Positions 21,967-36,400 of a DNA stretch of 64,000 bases are shown piece after piece (position 1 is the stretch's first letter; each line of letters begins with the position of its first letter). The DNA lies in contig OW388293.1 of assembly GCA_936450465.1 (NCBI GenBank), positions 82,978,134-83,042,133 on the forward strand, read 5' to 3'. The notes beneath the pieces are model-generated. The model was not told the origin of the DNA, made no database searches, and saw only the letters and a list, made by a program, of their open reading frames with translations. Origin of the DNA: Gibbula magus (Eukaryota; Mollusca; Gastropoda; Trochida; Trochidae). Made by a program: the position numbers and the translations under genes.

Positions 21967-24408
21967 GATAAGGTGCTGACTGCTTAGATCAAGGGAGTAT
22001 GTCGACCAGCACAGCATACAAATTGTTTTAAAGCAGAGCAAACCTGGCTGATTTCAGTCACATTGTCAGACTAACGTTGTCGACCCATCTATTCCGCCAC
22101 GCTGACCAACGGAGAGGAGACACACTGTATCCTCTTTGAGAGCAATTGGGATGGTTTTATAAGGCAACCTTCAATTCCGCAAACTACTCTTGGGTTAAGC
22201 ATGACATCAATCATATGTTGTAATGATACACTTATTAAATAATAGGGCATTACCCATGTGGTCTATATTATGGTTTGGACAGTCACCAACTTTACAGTTT
22301 ATAGTCCACATTGTCAAGGTGTGTCAACACAAACTTCATAAGTAACAAGTCGGTTTTAAGGATGTGACCTCAATTGTTTGGTCTCCATTAAAGACTTGTC
22401 TAATGTCACTCTTGGGACCAACTCTCACAAGACCAAAGAAGGTATCATATCCTTAAAATGCTGAAAAACCCTCATTTTTGGCAGTAGGACACTGAAATTT
22501 ACAAATCTTAGGCTCCTTCAAACAAAAGCTCATTCTAACATCTGATCCTCCTAGTAGTACTCATTCATCAGGACTGAAGCTAAAGCAGTTATATTACAGT
22601 GACAGTTAGGCTATTTTGCATTGTAACTCAAAAACAAATACAAAAGTCAAACATGAGGGAAATGGTTTTATTTGAAATATGTCTGACATACTAGACAATC
22701 ATAAAGGTAACTTCTCTTAATAAAACAGCTTTATTAGGGTTTCCATGAAAGCACTATGAATATATTTCATCTCATCAACAGTCAACAATGTCCTAATTAC
22801 CCAGACTTTTCCTGCACCATAAACTTCAATGTAATCTTCATCATGTGACTGTACATTTTTCATGATGAAGCTATCATAAAAAGAAACCAAATGGTCAAGA
22901 CTAAAACAAAAGATTACTAAATACTACATAACAATACACCATTGCACTTGATTCGGTAACAGTAAGAGTCATGCTACCTTTCTCACACCTCATGTCGTTC
23001 AGTAGAATGTTAGACAAAGGCAAGCTTTACAATGTAACTTTCTAACATGATTCAGCTGAAACAGTATTATACCTATACAACAGATTTTGCATCCTCAAAT
23101 CTTCAATCTCTATCATTGAATTACTCACGTCACCACATAACGTTGAGCCACATGTGAACAAGAGATGCTTTACTCAAAGTATCAAGAGATGCTGATAAGG
23201 GAAATAGTGTTATACTTGTTTTAACAGCATTGAGCTAAAAGCATTAGTATACTTCCTCTAAGAGTCCAAGCAACCAACAATTGTATCAACTAAATATAAT
23301 GTGCTGATGAAATTAAAAAGAATGAAAAAAATTTTCCCAACATGACTTCATTATTACTGTCAGTAGTAAAGCAGTAATATTACACCACAGCTATTATGGT
23401 TCATGGCACAGCAATCCAAGGTAACTAAATGGGCGTGTCATTCTCTCGCATCAGATGAACTCAAAATAACAAAGTCAAACTTCGATGCAAATGGTTTTAA
23501 GTTCCCATAATGGTATATACTACATACCTCCTCATGATAAGGCAATCACTGGTCGTCTCTTTGTTCTGCCCTGGTTTATATGCTCTATTTTCAGGTCAAC
23601 CTTACACAGATCTTGCATAAATCACTTGGTGTAGTCGTAATGTATTCCTACAGTTTGATTGGTCGTAGAACATTATTCATTGTCTCTCGCGTGTTAACAA
23701 GTACAGGATTTATGGATGATATCACATTGTCATATGTGTGCTTGACAACGGTTGAAGAACCAATACTGAAACAATGCAGTCAGTTAAATATCCATAAATC
23801 TTGTAGTATTGTCACTACAACTTCTAGATCGGCACTCACACAGTTCTGTAATGTTCATGATCTTCTACTGTGTTTAGATGCTGGTGTTTTACATTCTCTC
23901 TGATTCAGAAGTCAGATTTGAAGTTTGTGAGACTAATGTTTTACACTCTGACACAGACTACTGATTCAGTCATTGGAAATACTGTATTTGAAGTTTGTGA
24001 GGCAAATGTTATACACTCTTTCACAGACTACTGCCCATAATCTAAGATGCTGCTGTCATCTTCGTCTTCGCGGAAGTTGTTAGTGCATGATGTCTATGCA
24101 TCTGCCCTAGCTGGTTCCAGTCCTGACTCCATAGGATGCATCTCCTCCTATATTTTACTTTAATGCTGACATGTGCTAGCTGGTTGTAGTTGAATGTGCT
24201 GTGAATCCTGATAAGTGCAGCAAAGTTCATGTTGACTGGTTCTGTCTGATATATTCCGTCAGTATGTTGTAAATGTCTCAACAATTCATATTCCGAACAG
24301 TTGCCTGCATATGAAGTGGTTTTGTATTCCTATTTTATAGCTTTAATGAGGGTGTCACGTATTTGCTGTATTTGATTGTGTATTTTCTTTAGTTTAGAGA
24401 CTCTGTGT
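21967..24408. other. Intergenic region and probable TAK1 3' UTR
   Basis: No gene found. A roughly 70-bp imperfect tandem duplication containing 'TTGAAGTTTGTGAG' lies at 23,906-24,032. On the minus strand ATTAAA signals lie at 24,342-24,347 and 24,159-24,164, just beyond the TAK1 stop codon (24,409-24,411), and could act in polyadenylation. Confidence 0.45.
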
Positions 24409-27400
24409 TCAAGTTGGAGGGACAAGTCTCTTGGCCTGGTTCTGTCTGATGTCGTCCATCTGAGACTTGAGACCTCCATGTGCTGCCATCAGACTCTCCT
24501 ACACACCAGACAAGCAAACATAACCAAATTATTTCTTGAAGCACTAATTGGTTACTTCACTAAACAGAGTGTCATGTCTTAATAAAATGTGACAGAAAGC
24601 TAATGACTAATGAAAAGGTATACTTTAAGTGAAAGTAACAATATGTTCATGAAGATATATAGAAGTAAATTACAGAATTCTAATAGTGGCATTATAGACA
24701 AGTAAACATAACATAATTAGTACATGTCTCTTAACTCACTCAACATGTCTTAGTAAAATGTGGCAGAAAGCTAAAGGGAAATGACTAGTCTAATGAAAAG
24801 GTATTTTCTTAAAGTGAAAGTAACAATATTTGTATGAAGATATATAGAAGTATATAACATAATTCTAATACCGGTAGTGGTGTTTATAGAAGTGGCTGTA
24901 TAAGATAAACAGTATTTTATGAATGGTCACAATTCCATCATTTACAACTTGATGAAAGGCTCTGCATAGATCTGAAAACACTGGATTCAAAAGAATGAAT
25001 AATCCACATGTAAGCACATGTTAACTCCTGTTCATCAAGTAAAGTACTTTTTACATAAGAAAGACTAGTATATAAATTTTCATCAGGTCTCACAAAGACA
25101 ACCTACATTTTCGGAGGATAGTTGAGTGAACTCCTCCACCAGTCTGGAGCGGTTCAGACTCTGCTGCTCCTTCTCCTCCTGCTCAAACTCCTGGATCAAC
25201 TCGTGTCTGGAACAGTGAGGAGGTGTAATTAAGATATAGTGGAACATAGGTGTAGAGGATCAACTCGTGTCTGGAACAGTGAGGAGGTGTCATTAACATA
25301 TAGTGGAACATAGGTGTAGAGAACTCCTGGATCAACTCGTGTCTGGAACAGTGAGGAGGTGTAATTAAGATATAGTGGAACATAGGTGTAGAGGATCAAC
25401 TCGTGTCTGGAACAGTGAGGAGGTGTCATTAACATATAGTGGAACATAGGTGTAGAGAACTCCTGGATCAACTCGTGTCTGGAACAGTGAGGAGGTGTAA
25501 TTAAGATATCGTGGAACATAGGTGTAGAGAACTCCTAGATCAACTCGTGTCTGGAACAGTGAGGAGGTGTAATTAAGATATAGTGGAACATAGGTGTAGA
25601 GAACTCCTGGATCAACTCGTGTCTGGAAGAGTTGGTAGGTGTCGTTATGAAATAGTGTAGAGAAGTCATGAATATCATCAACTGTCTACATTATGGATAA
25701 ATGGATCACATAGTGATTAGGTGTTTAGATATTGTATTCATAGTCGTAGACGTCTGAATATTCATTAATGACCATTGTGCACATTGGAGTAGTAGAATAG
25801 CAGGAAGATTGAAATTCATTGTATGATAACATTGGGGATCAATGAATTAATTGCAACACAGACTACAGTGGAGAAAATGGTATTAAACTGTAATGGAGAA
25901 AGTTGAAATACATTGTTACACTAATGGAGAAAGTTGTTATATATTGTTACACTAGTGGAGAAAGTTGTTATAATTATATTGTTACACTAGTGGAGAAAGT
26001 TGTTATAATTATATTGTTACACTAGTGGAGAAAGTTGTTATAATTATATTGTTACACTAGTGGAGAAAGTTGTTATAATTATATTGTTACACTAGTGGAG
26101 AAAGTTGTTATATAGTTGAGACCATGCTCTGATCATTTTTTTTAGCAAGGATGAAGATCAAATCAACAAACTTTAGTCTCCGTGTAAAAAAGATGTTATT
26201 CTGAAATTTCAGCTAACAACTTGTTTCAGAGAAGTTGTTTAAAAGTTTTAAGGAAAATGTCTGCCAAGCCCATATTTGAGAGGGGAGCAGGATCAAATGT
26301 ACAAACTCAATATTTCATATTCAGGGGTACTTCGGTTATTGAGAAGAAGTCGATATGTGAAGAGTTTAAGGATGACACTAAACAGACAGAGGATTGCCCG
26401 TGCCATAAGCCCACCTATCGCCCTGATGAGCTGGAAATGCAACTGATGGTAAGAGATAGATGAAGAAATAATCAACTCACTTCCTCTGTATGAGAAGGGC
26501 GATCTCGGTCTGCACATGGACATACTGTTCAGCCAGCTGCAACACAATAACAGGTGCAAGTTGTTACAGGGAGACATTTACAACATACTGCTTATGTTTC
26601 CCACATTGTGGAAAGACAAGAAATGAAAAAAGACCAAAACAAATCAACTTCTCTCAAAAATTGTGAAAGTGAAATCAATTGTTAACACGATCAAGCTTAA
26701 TGTCCTAGTTTTTATTGTTTTGGATTCTTGTTTTATAAACTTGATCACTTCCTTCAATTATTTCTGACAAATATCAATTTGTTATTTCAACACCAAATTT
26801 GCCAGCAGGAAGTGGGAGAAAGAAGTGATCAGAAATCATCCAACCAGAACATATTAAACATAAAACAATAAAACTGGGAACATGATATTTTCTTGTTCAT
26901 AAAATCATTGACACTCAACAAATTATCTCCACGTGGAAAAGAAAGAAAACAAATAGGAGCTGTGATCAATAGCAATGTCAATTTCTGCCAACAGTTTTCA
27001 TACAGGGCACAGAATGTGATTTATCGTCACTGCTTTTTCAGAGAGATATAAAAGAGGTGGTTAATAAGTTCATAGAACATGATATATAGAGAAAGCTCAC
27101 CCAAGTGTCTTCTGATATCAAATATATCAACATGAATTGATAAAATTACAAATATCCGATGCTTGCCGAGGATATTCATGCTTTTATCAACGATTATTGA
27201 TATACTTGATATCAGAAGACCCGAGGGTGAAATTCTATTTACCATCCAAAATCATTATATCTCCTGTATCTCACACAAGCGATCTCTCCTGTGGAACTCA
27301 GATCTTATGATAAACCATCATGTGCACTGCTGATTCAGAGAGATACAAGATTGAGGGTCTGACACTTTATGCTCAATTATGTTGAAATCAATAAACTAAT

Positions 27401-30400
27401 GTAAAGTCTTATAACGAATAAGGAACATCTTTACGTCTTAAATCTTTGAAAAGTATATTTTTTAAGTTTTCATTTCCTGAATAAACAAACTTGACCTCTT
27501 ACTGTTTTCGAGAGTGATTAAGTTGATTGATTTCATCTCCACAACATTCTAGAAAACCGTTAATTGAGATTTATTCTTACAATGGTAGCATTAATGTTGT
27601 GATGCATTACCGGCAACAGGCAGTTGAATTTTTGTATCAAATCCTCAAACACATTAAAATGATTTCTTCCCTTTCCCGTCCAACAGGAAACATTGGGTAA
27701 TCAGAGAATGGAAATTACACTGATGGATTGTTATCTTTTTACCCCACGGAACTCTTAAGTGAAATAAAAACTGAGGAAGAGTTTGAGTTGATTGAATACA
27801 ATTTAGGGAGACACAATGACTTGAGTCAGCTCCGCGGGGCAGATTACTCTCTACAAACAGGAGACACAGCGGCTGGCGAGAATACAACTGGGAGAGATGA
27901 TCCACAGTCAAATTGCTCTCCAGATAACATGAATGCATCATCGTAATTGAAGCTTAATTTTGACATTTTAATTTTGAAATGGATTGACCATGATATTCCT
28001 GTAGAAATTTGCATGATGAAATTGAATCCAGATGGCAGGTGCTATTTTCATTCCTTTGGTTACAAGAAGTAATTCAATTTCACCCTCAGCAATGTTTATT
28101 TATATAATGTTATGTAGCATTTCATCTTCAAATGGTTCTTTAATGAAAACCAATCAAAATTTTGACATTAAAAGTATTAAAAAAACTGACTTAAAATTCA
28201 AGTTGAAAATGTAAATATATATATGACATAGAAAGAAAAAAACTAATGTCATTAAAGAATTATAATGTCATATGTCAACTTTCTAATTATCTTGCATAAC
28301 ACATTCTGGAAATATCTGACATCAAATACCTAATGCATTTGCCTATATTTCTCCTCTCCTGACACTCGCACATACTCAATGAGAAAGGTTGCAGCACCCG
28401 GTGTTTACCTGAATGTGTTTCCTATCACATGCATGCACACCCATCCAATATACTAAGGAAAGAATGCTGTCTAAAGTCAAGGATATAAAACCTATTAGGA
28501 CAATCAGCACATGTGGAGTAAATAACTGGCATCTTTCTCTGGGTAATATCCAAGATTCCTGTCAACACTGGAAATATTCCTTCATCCCGACAGATGAAAC
28601 CAGGAAGACACCGCGAGCTAAAGGTCAGCCTTGTTTACACCAGCGTGATAAAGGCCACTTCCATTTATCTTGGCTAATACAACATATAGCTGGCATAGCT
28701 TTCAATACTCTGATCATTTTTAGATAAGAAACAAATTCTTTGCAAATCTCTGAATGCTCCAAATATGAGAAACTTGGTTCAGCATAAACATACTGTAGAT
28801 TTGACCATTAAAAGCTAGGTGTATATGAACAAAATGTTTCAAAAGTCAACTGAAATATGATTCTTTCCATTCTTCTGGATATTGAATTATCAGTAATGTG
28901 AATCAGTTTCATTTAAAAAGACCAAAAACTCTTTCTTATTTTTTCCAACAATGGTTCAATAGTTTGATATACCTAATACTATTGTTCTGTCTAATTTGTA
29001 TGATCTCCTCAACTTCATCGCTACTACAGCACTTATCAAACTTGTGAAGCACATTAAAAAGAAATGTTTTAGGAGAATTTATTAATCATGTTTACATTGA
29101 CTGATACATGAACTATCTTTAAATTGTAGTTGATGGATTAAGTGATAAGTTAGTTTGTTTGAAAAAAAGCATTTTGTTCATGCAACAATGTAACTTTCCC
29201 CAAAAACTATTAAACTTGAAACAGAACATTAGAAAAGCGATTTGTTAGGAAACTTGAAATGTTTCTGTAAATGCAATCAATCTTGTTTGTTTTTTAGCGG
29301 CAAAACAAAGAATATTTCCGTGAGTAAATGCCCTTGAGACTGGCGGTGCAGTAGATCAGTGAATTAAATGCCTTTCTATAACAGCTTCTAACTAAATCAA
29401 CACAACAAAGAAGTTAAAAATTCAATTAGCCTTTGAAAGCAGCAGCAGAAAGGTTATCTGAAATAACACTGATTGAAAAAGTTACAAATTTACTTCATTG
29501 AAATGAATGAGAATTTCCCCGGGGAGAAAACAAGTCCCATTTATTTCATTTTTTTAAAATGTCTTGATCTATCATTTGGAGAATAAACCTAATTACAAAA
29601 AGAATATTTCAATGTATGAACACCCTTGGGAAATAAGCTACTGTATTAAATAAATTAAAGAAAAACATCGATAGTAGTGTGTTCTTGAAATATCTAAAAG
29701 CTTTGATAAGATGAAAAGGGAATTGATCATCGCAAATAGACGTTTCAAAACAGTTTAAAGGGTTGGCAGATATAATGCTGATTGAAAAACATTTAACGAC
29801 AGATCATTGTAACAATTTAGAAGTTCCCTGGTGGTTTAGCAAATGTCAAGGCTGCTGGATATGCTGTAATAAAGTTAATAATGACTTGATAGACTCTACT
29901 CCTGGGGCTGCACTTCCGTCGAGGTGAACAGTTAGCCAAGTTTACTACTGACGGAGAACAAAACAGGACTTGGCTAATGTCATGTACACATTCAACAACA
30001 ATTTATTAACACGGTAACAATTGTCTAATGCCATGAACCACGTTTATAATAAACTTGCGTCATTTCATAGAAAAAATAATTGGATGAGAGATTGTTCTTT
30101 TCCCCCTGTTTGAAGAATAATTTTTGTCACAAAGTTTGAATTAAAAAATATTTGTATAGTGTTGGTCCAAAAAAATAAAACATACAAAATAATCACACCA
30201 GGAAAAATGCATGAACAGGATTATAAAAAATAAATAGTAGGCCTACATGTAGATGTTAGTTAAATCTGAAGTCTACTGACCTTTTATCATTGCCAATTAT
30301 TATATTTAAATTGAATTTATAGGAGTGTAATAACTTGGCAGTGACTATGATTATGATTAGATGATGACATCAGCCCTCAAGATGCCAGTGCAGATGTCCA

Positions 30401-33400
30401 CTGATGTAAACTTTTCCATTCATTTTTTAAAACATTTCCCACAAATATTCCTACATATTTTCAACTGAATTCAGCTACAATTTATATACAATGAGTGCTA
30501 CATTCATTATCAATACAGTATATTGCACACACAAAATCTAGTCCGCAAAACGGACGACAGAAGCTGAAGAACGGTATAAGGGAGATAACTACATGCAGTA
30601 AAATCACCACAAATCTTGCATGCTGTATCTTTTATTAGTTTTCTTTTCAAAATGACAACAAAACTATAACATTTAATCTTACTTTTATACGCATTTCACA
30701 AAATCGTTTAAATGCATACAGTGAGCAAGTATCATTTTGTTATTCATTCAATGTAAAAGAATTAAGTTTTTTAGTTTTTTATAGGGCAAGTAAACAGTAA
30801 AATGCAAAGATCTCAAATTCAGGAGAACTGCTGTGTAGCTGATGGCTTTGAGCCCAGCCCAAAACAGCTCACTTTATTCACACTGTTCATTGGTGGAATG
30901 ATTAGAAGTACAGTTAATCCTTGAGTAAATACCAGTTTGACTCTGCAATAATTCAAAGTCGGTTATTTTTAACATAAAATGTTTAAAATTTAAGCAAAAA
31001 TATCATTATCAGAAATGTCATATTGAGACTATTGTCATAGAAATTCTAGCCATGGGATTAAAATCTGCAGACCTATGGAATTGAAGTACTTGAAGAAAAG
31101 GAAGATCTTCACAATCTTTGTTTACATGGCTAAATTTAACCCGATGAGTATCTAATAATAATATTTATCCATGCACATTGCATGCTCAGAGCACTGGCTG
31201 TCATGTCATGTCTGGTTAACAAGTGCAGAACACTCCATGAGAATAAAAAGTATACGCTCAAATCGCTCAACTCCACTCTCATACCCTGGGTAAGAGCACC
31301 CCATTCAAAGCTGCATGAAGCGACCTATGATTCAGTCAATCAAATATTTTATAGCGATGGTAAGGGATATAATTTCAGTCAACCATAGATAGCCTTTCAA
31401 ACTGCAGTCAGCTTTCGCTTTTCCACTGTTCCGAAACATGGGGACGATTTTAGATTAGCAAGCTAAAATAGAAAGGTTTTTTTCGGTCAAATTGTCTCAG
31501 GCGCAGATTTAGGAGCTGACCGCCTGTATGCTGGTGAAGACGTTTCCTTTTCTTTGAATAAGCTGTGATTCTTAATATTGCAGACTGTCAAGCGGTGTTA
31601 TTGGTTGTCTATTTTTAGATAGTTCCAAGGTCAGAGGTCCCATTGTGCAGATTTGAGGTGGGCTTCTAGCCCAGGGTATGAAAGTGGTGCGAAGCATAAA
31701 CGTTTTATTCTGAGACAGGATGCATTCGAACTATCCAGCAAGCTGATTGTTGCTGATCTGATAGCAGTCAACTGAGCTATGCACAGGACCATGTGACACC
31801 ACACAGGCTATTGAGGCATGCAAACATTTCTTTAGACTCAGTGATTATTCAAGGCAGCCAAGTATTAAACGATTTTTGGTAAATTCACATAACTATGGCT
31901 TTAAGCACTGTGCCACTGCATTCTACTTATGTTAGAACAGCGTATTTTGAACCACATGGAAATTCATCAAATTAAATTTGGTAAAATAGGTTGAAGACAA
32001 ATGAAGAGTTCAGCCTACCTTGCAGTGTTGTTCATAGATGGCCATAGACTCAGGGTTGGAGGTACACGGGGCCAGCGGCTGAAATACAAACACTAGTTGC
32101 ATACTTGTGGAATAGACCATGTCATTGCTGTGGAAATACAGTAAGGAAGATGTAGATGTTGTGGACAATATTTGTATGTGTGATGCAGCAGCAGTCATGC
32201 AATCAGTAACAGGCTCTCAGTGTTTTTATCACCTTGTGTATACTTTCATTGTTAACTAATTCATATAAAATATTCACAAACATACTGGGATGTGTTGTGC
32301 TATTAAACAGGGATGATTTTATAAAAGGGAAATAATGCCAACAAGAACTTTACAGGAGAAAATTGGTTTAGCGTGTGAAAAGAATGAGTGATTCTCAAAC
32401 ACTTGATGTGGAAACGAGTCGTACTATGTTTACAACACAAGTGCCTGATTAATGATATTTAGCGACAGCAAGTTGTGTTCAACATGGATGATATTCACAT
32501 GTGCAGCAGATTTCAAACATTATGTTGTGATCAATTTGTGGGTGATATTGACATGTGTAGCAGATTTCGAACTAACCAGAAAAAATTAGAACTGATATAT
32601 GATGTGTACATTACAAAATGTGGGTATATAATTTGGTAGCTTTCTAATTGAGATGTAACATTTTTCAAAAGGGGTTAAGGGGTTGAGTTTGATGGATCCA
32701 GAAATGGATTTAGGAGGTGGAGAAACTCTGATGTTCATCTCTGAGTGGGCAGGGGATAAAGGGTGACTTTGCACATCAAGTGTATACAATAAGCAGAAAA
32801 ACATGCAGCTCATGGATATGAATCCCTGAGGAACTTATTACAGCATGTATTATCATTATCACATAGTCTAGCATACCACAGTTTGCAGTGAACATTGGTG
32901 TGTCATACATATAAAGGGTATAACATGAACCAGTGAACCATGGAACCACCCCACCCCCCCACCCCCTTTTTGCATGTACATTTGAAGGACCCCCCGCCCT
33001 CCCCTTTCACGACAGCTACATGTAGTATCATTGCAGGGAGAAAGACCGCAAGATCACTGCAAGCCTCAAATGGAACTAGCGAACCATGGGTGGTACTTCA
33101 GGGTAGCATTGTACCCAACCTTACTGCATGTAGAACAGTTTTCTACAGTGGACAAGTTGCTGGCACCTGAATGGGTTCGAATCCCAGACCTCTTGATAAA
33201 AGGTCACATGACCATTGGGCCTCGTTGGATCAGAAATTTTGGTTTTGAAATCATCATTATTACAAAACACCATTCCAAATAAAATCCATTACAATTGCTT
33301 TTTATTTCTTTTTCTGAACAGACATATATCATGAATATTAGATTACGTATTTGGCGATATACTTTAAATTGGATTTGTGTTTAAATGTGTCAGGAAATTT

Positions 33401-36400
33401 GGTTTTCAATTATGCAAACATGACAATCAATCAATTTGTACCATACATCCATCCACATACATCACTGTTCTAACTTACATCTCACCTGAAATAAAGTCTC
33501 ATGTCAACAAAAACATGCCTCAAATTCATTAAAATGCCTTGCAGCATGAGTAAACACAATTTGGGGAAATATTTACAACATTTAAAATCACAACAATAAT
33601 CATGAGGCATTAAACAAGCTTCAAATGATTTGAGGAAGTAAAATTTAATGTTAATCCAACAAATATTAAAATGTATCATTTGTTAAAACATAATAATCCC
33701 ACTGATGCAATATTAAATATATGCTGCTTTGACATTACATTCAAATATTATTCACAAAGAAACAGACACATGATTCTTGAACAACAAACAAACAAATGAA
33801 TTGTGTATGAGTGACGCCATGCAACCATTCCCCAGAAATATCCAACATGCACTGGACGCATAGATAAACTTACATCTATCCCACTCAATTTATTCAATTA
33901 AATTACTCAATTAAAATATCAATCAAAAGGCCACAAAAGAACAAGGGATAAATGAAAATTGAGTTTGTGACAGACACATGTATGATATTAAGTTTTTTCT
34001 ACATCTTGAATTAACTACGGTAATTGTCATGCCAGTCTTTGGATATTTGAGTTAAAGCAGAGTGAATATTGTCTGCAAATGCAAAACAAAATGAGCAAAT
34101 ATACAAGGCTACACACTGACTTACTCCAAATATCAACATTCCAAACTGGACCCAACATGCAAACTTCCAAATAGCTTCAACTAATTATCTGTATGAAACA
34201 TGAGAACTGACCACCCAACATAACAATACAGCTGCAACTACTAGCCACCGACCACTATTGGTAGAGAGGGGGCCACATGCTGTAAGTGTTAGATAATCTC
34301 ATGCACTCAACTATTCCTGCGGGTTATAACAAGCTCCACTAACTTCACATGCACTATTCTTGCAGGTAAGACAATAAATACTGATATCTGCTCAGGAACA
34401 AGATGTGATAAATATACCGCCAACACAAACAAACAAACAGCTGACTGTGCAGAGTGAGAGCGACTAAGGGGAGACAACAAGTTGAAATACCCGGCATAAC
34501 TCTGGTATTTTGTCTGTGTCAGCAGCCCCCGCGACAGGGGAGCTATTCAGCCAATGCGAGACGGAGGTGTGTCCGCCCGCGGCCGCATCACGCCTCACCT
34601 GAAGCTGGTGGTCGAGAGAGAGGTACACCATGTTCATCGCCGTCGGGATGTTCACATCAGGAGTGTTACCCGGCACTGCTGTAATGTCAAGAGTGGCAAT
34701 AATTAAACTTTGCATAATAGACAGTTTGTATTTTTAGATTTTAATGGATATAAACTAAATATTATAAGGTTAAAGGTAGTTTCTACAATGTTATGTTCTA
34801 TCACTACAACTCTGTAATACGCACACACACACATATATATACATATTTAACTATCAAAATCTAGCAACGTAAAATGTTTCCCATGAAATTTTTTTTAAGA
34901 ACATTGTAAGATACAAATCAATTTCTGTACATAATAAGTATATATTACTCTGCCAGGAGTTGTTTTAAAAGAATGCTAACCCTTAAGTTGCGTATTTCTT
35001 TTTTACCCTTTTAGCACCTGTGGTGGAATATTCAAGCTTTCCAGCTAGCAGCCGTAATTTGGCTTAGTTATTTATGTCATATTAACAGTTGTCAGTCTCC
35101 ATATACATTCATTTCAATGTATTGCCATATTCATTACATCGAATGAGAAATGACACAAGCACAATCGCTGCTGTCAAAGAACAGACACCATGTCATCATT
35201 ACTGGAAATTGTTTCCAAATTGGGAGGGCAGGGAGCGGCTCTCTGCTTCTTTGAACTTCAATAGGTGGTGCTTATTGTAGAGAAGGTTAGGATTATGTCA
35301 ATTACGATGAATAGTGTGAGGATTGAAGGGAGTAACTCTTCATGAAGTTCAAGACTTCTAACAAAATTACACTTGATTTTTTTTCTTGCAAATTTTCACA
35401 TGTGTGCTAAGAATAAGTATCCGAGAGAACGTTTCAAGTTATTTGTGTGGTTTTCAAATGTTAGAGATTAGGAATAATAATGCAGAAAGATACACACTTG
35501 AAGGCTATTTGCTTTAGACACTATTTCCATACAGAGCAGATGAATAGATGAATAATCACTTAATTGTCAGTAATGAATAATGTTAATGTCTGAAACAAGC
35601 AGGAAAGAGTATACAAATCATGTTGGTTTTGTTGCAAGAAGCCATATTACCATTGTCAAAGAGTGGCACTCAAGAGAAGAGGTTGAGAGATTTTGAAAGG
35701 GATGACGAAGCTTTACGGATGTATGTGTGCATAGTCAGTAGTCAGTAAACATGAAGCATAAGTTTCTATACTGAAACATTGCTGTTGTGAAAATAATCAA
35801 TACATTCACAAAGGGTCATCTCTTTTTATCATAGACTGAAAATGCAAATCTAAGGCTTCAAGAAGGTCTTGGAAGGGTTTCAGATAAGTTATGTACAAGA
35901 GTGTAAAGGAAAAGGTTTCAGATATGTTATGTACAAGAGTGTAATGGAAAGGGTTTCAGTTGTGTTCATCACATTAGTGTTCTGGAAAGGGGTTCAGATA
36001 TGTTCATCACATTTGTGTTCTGGAAAGGGTTTCAGATGTGTTAGTTAAAAGAGTGTTTTGGAAAGGGTTTCAGATATGTTCATCACATTTGTGTTCTGGA
36101 AAGGATTTCAGATGTGTTAGTTACAAGAGTGTTTTGGAAAAGGTTTCAGATATGTTCATCACATTTGTGTTCTGGGAAGGATTTCAGATATGTTCATCAC
36201 ATTTGTGTTCTGGAAAGGGTTTCAGATATGTTCATCACATTTGTGTTCTGGAAAGGGTTTCAGATGAGTTAACTACAAGAGTGTTTTGGAAAGGGTTTCA
36301 GATATGTTCATCACATTAGTGTTCTGGAAAGGGTTTCAGATGAGTTAACTACAAGAGTGTTCTGGAAAGGGTTTCAGATATGTTCATCACATTTGTGTTC

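Larger units (their letters stand above)
24409..34678 (-). other. MAP3K7: TAK1 C-terminal TAB2/3-binding coiled-coil exons 15-19
   Basis: Exon 15 ends in '[11 protein letters not shown]' and exon 16 reads '[20 protein letters not shown]', both close to vertebrate TAK1. Exon 17 ([18 protein letters not shown]), exon 18 ([15 protein letters not shown]...) and exon 19 (ends QAKRLVPPT, then TGA at 24,409-24,411) complete the coiled coil. Its presence implies conserved TAB2/3-type adaptor binding. Confidence 0.92.

Noticed and set aside
26221..26463. 80-codon ORF next to TAK1 exon 17
   Set aside because: It lies inside a dispersed repeat found elsewhere, with no conserved protein signal.
33174..33184. 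tRNA gene suggested by a perfect B box
   Set aside because: No acceptor stem or convincing anticodon arm; at most a SINE fragment.
36038..36319. 93-codon open frame in TAK1 intron 14
   Set aside because: It is the translation of a ~37-bp minisatellite.
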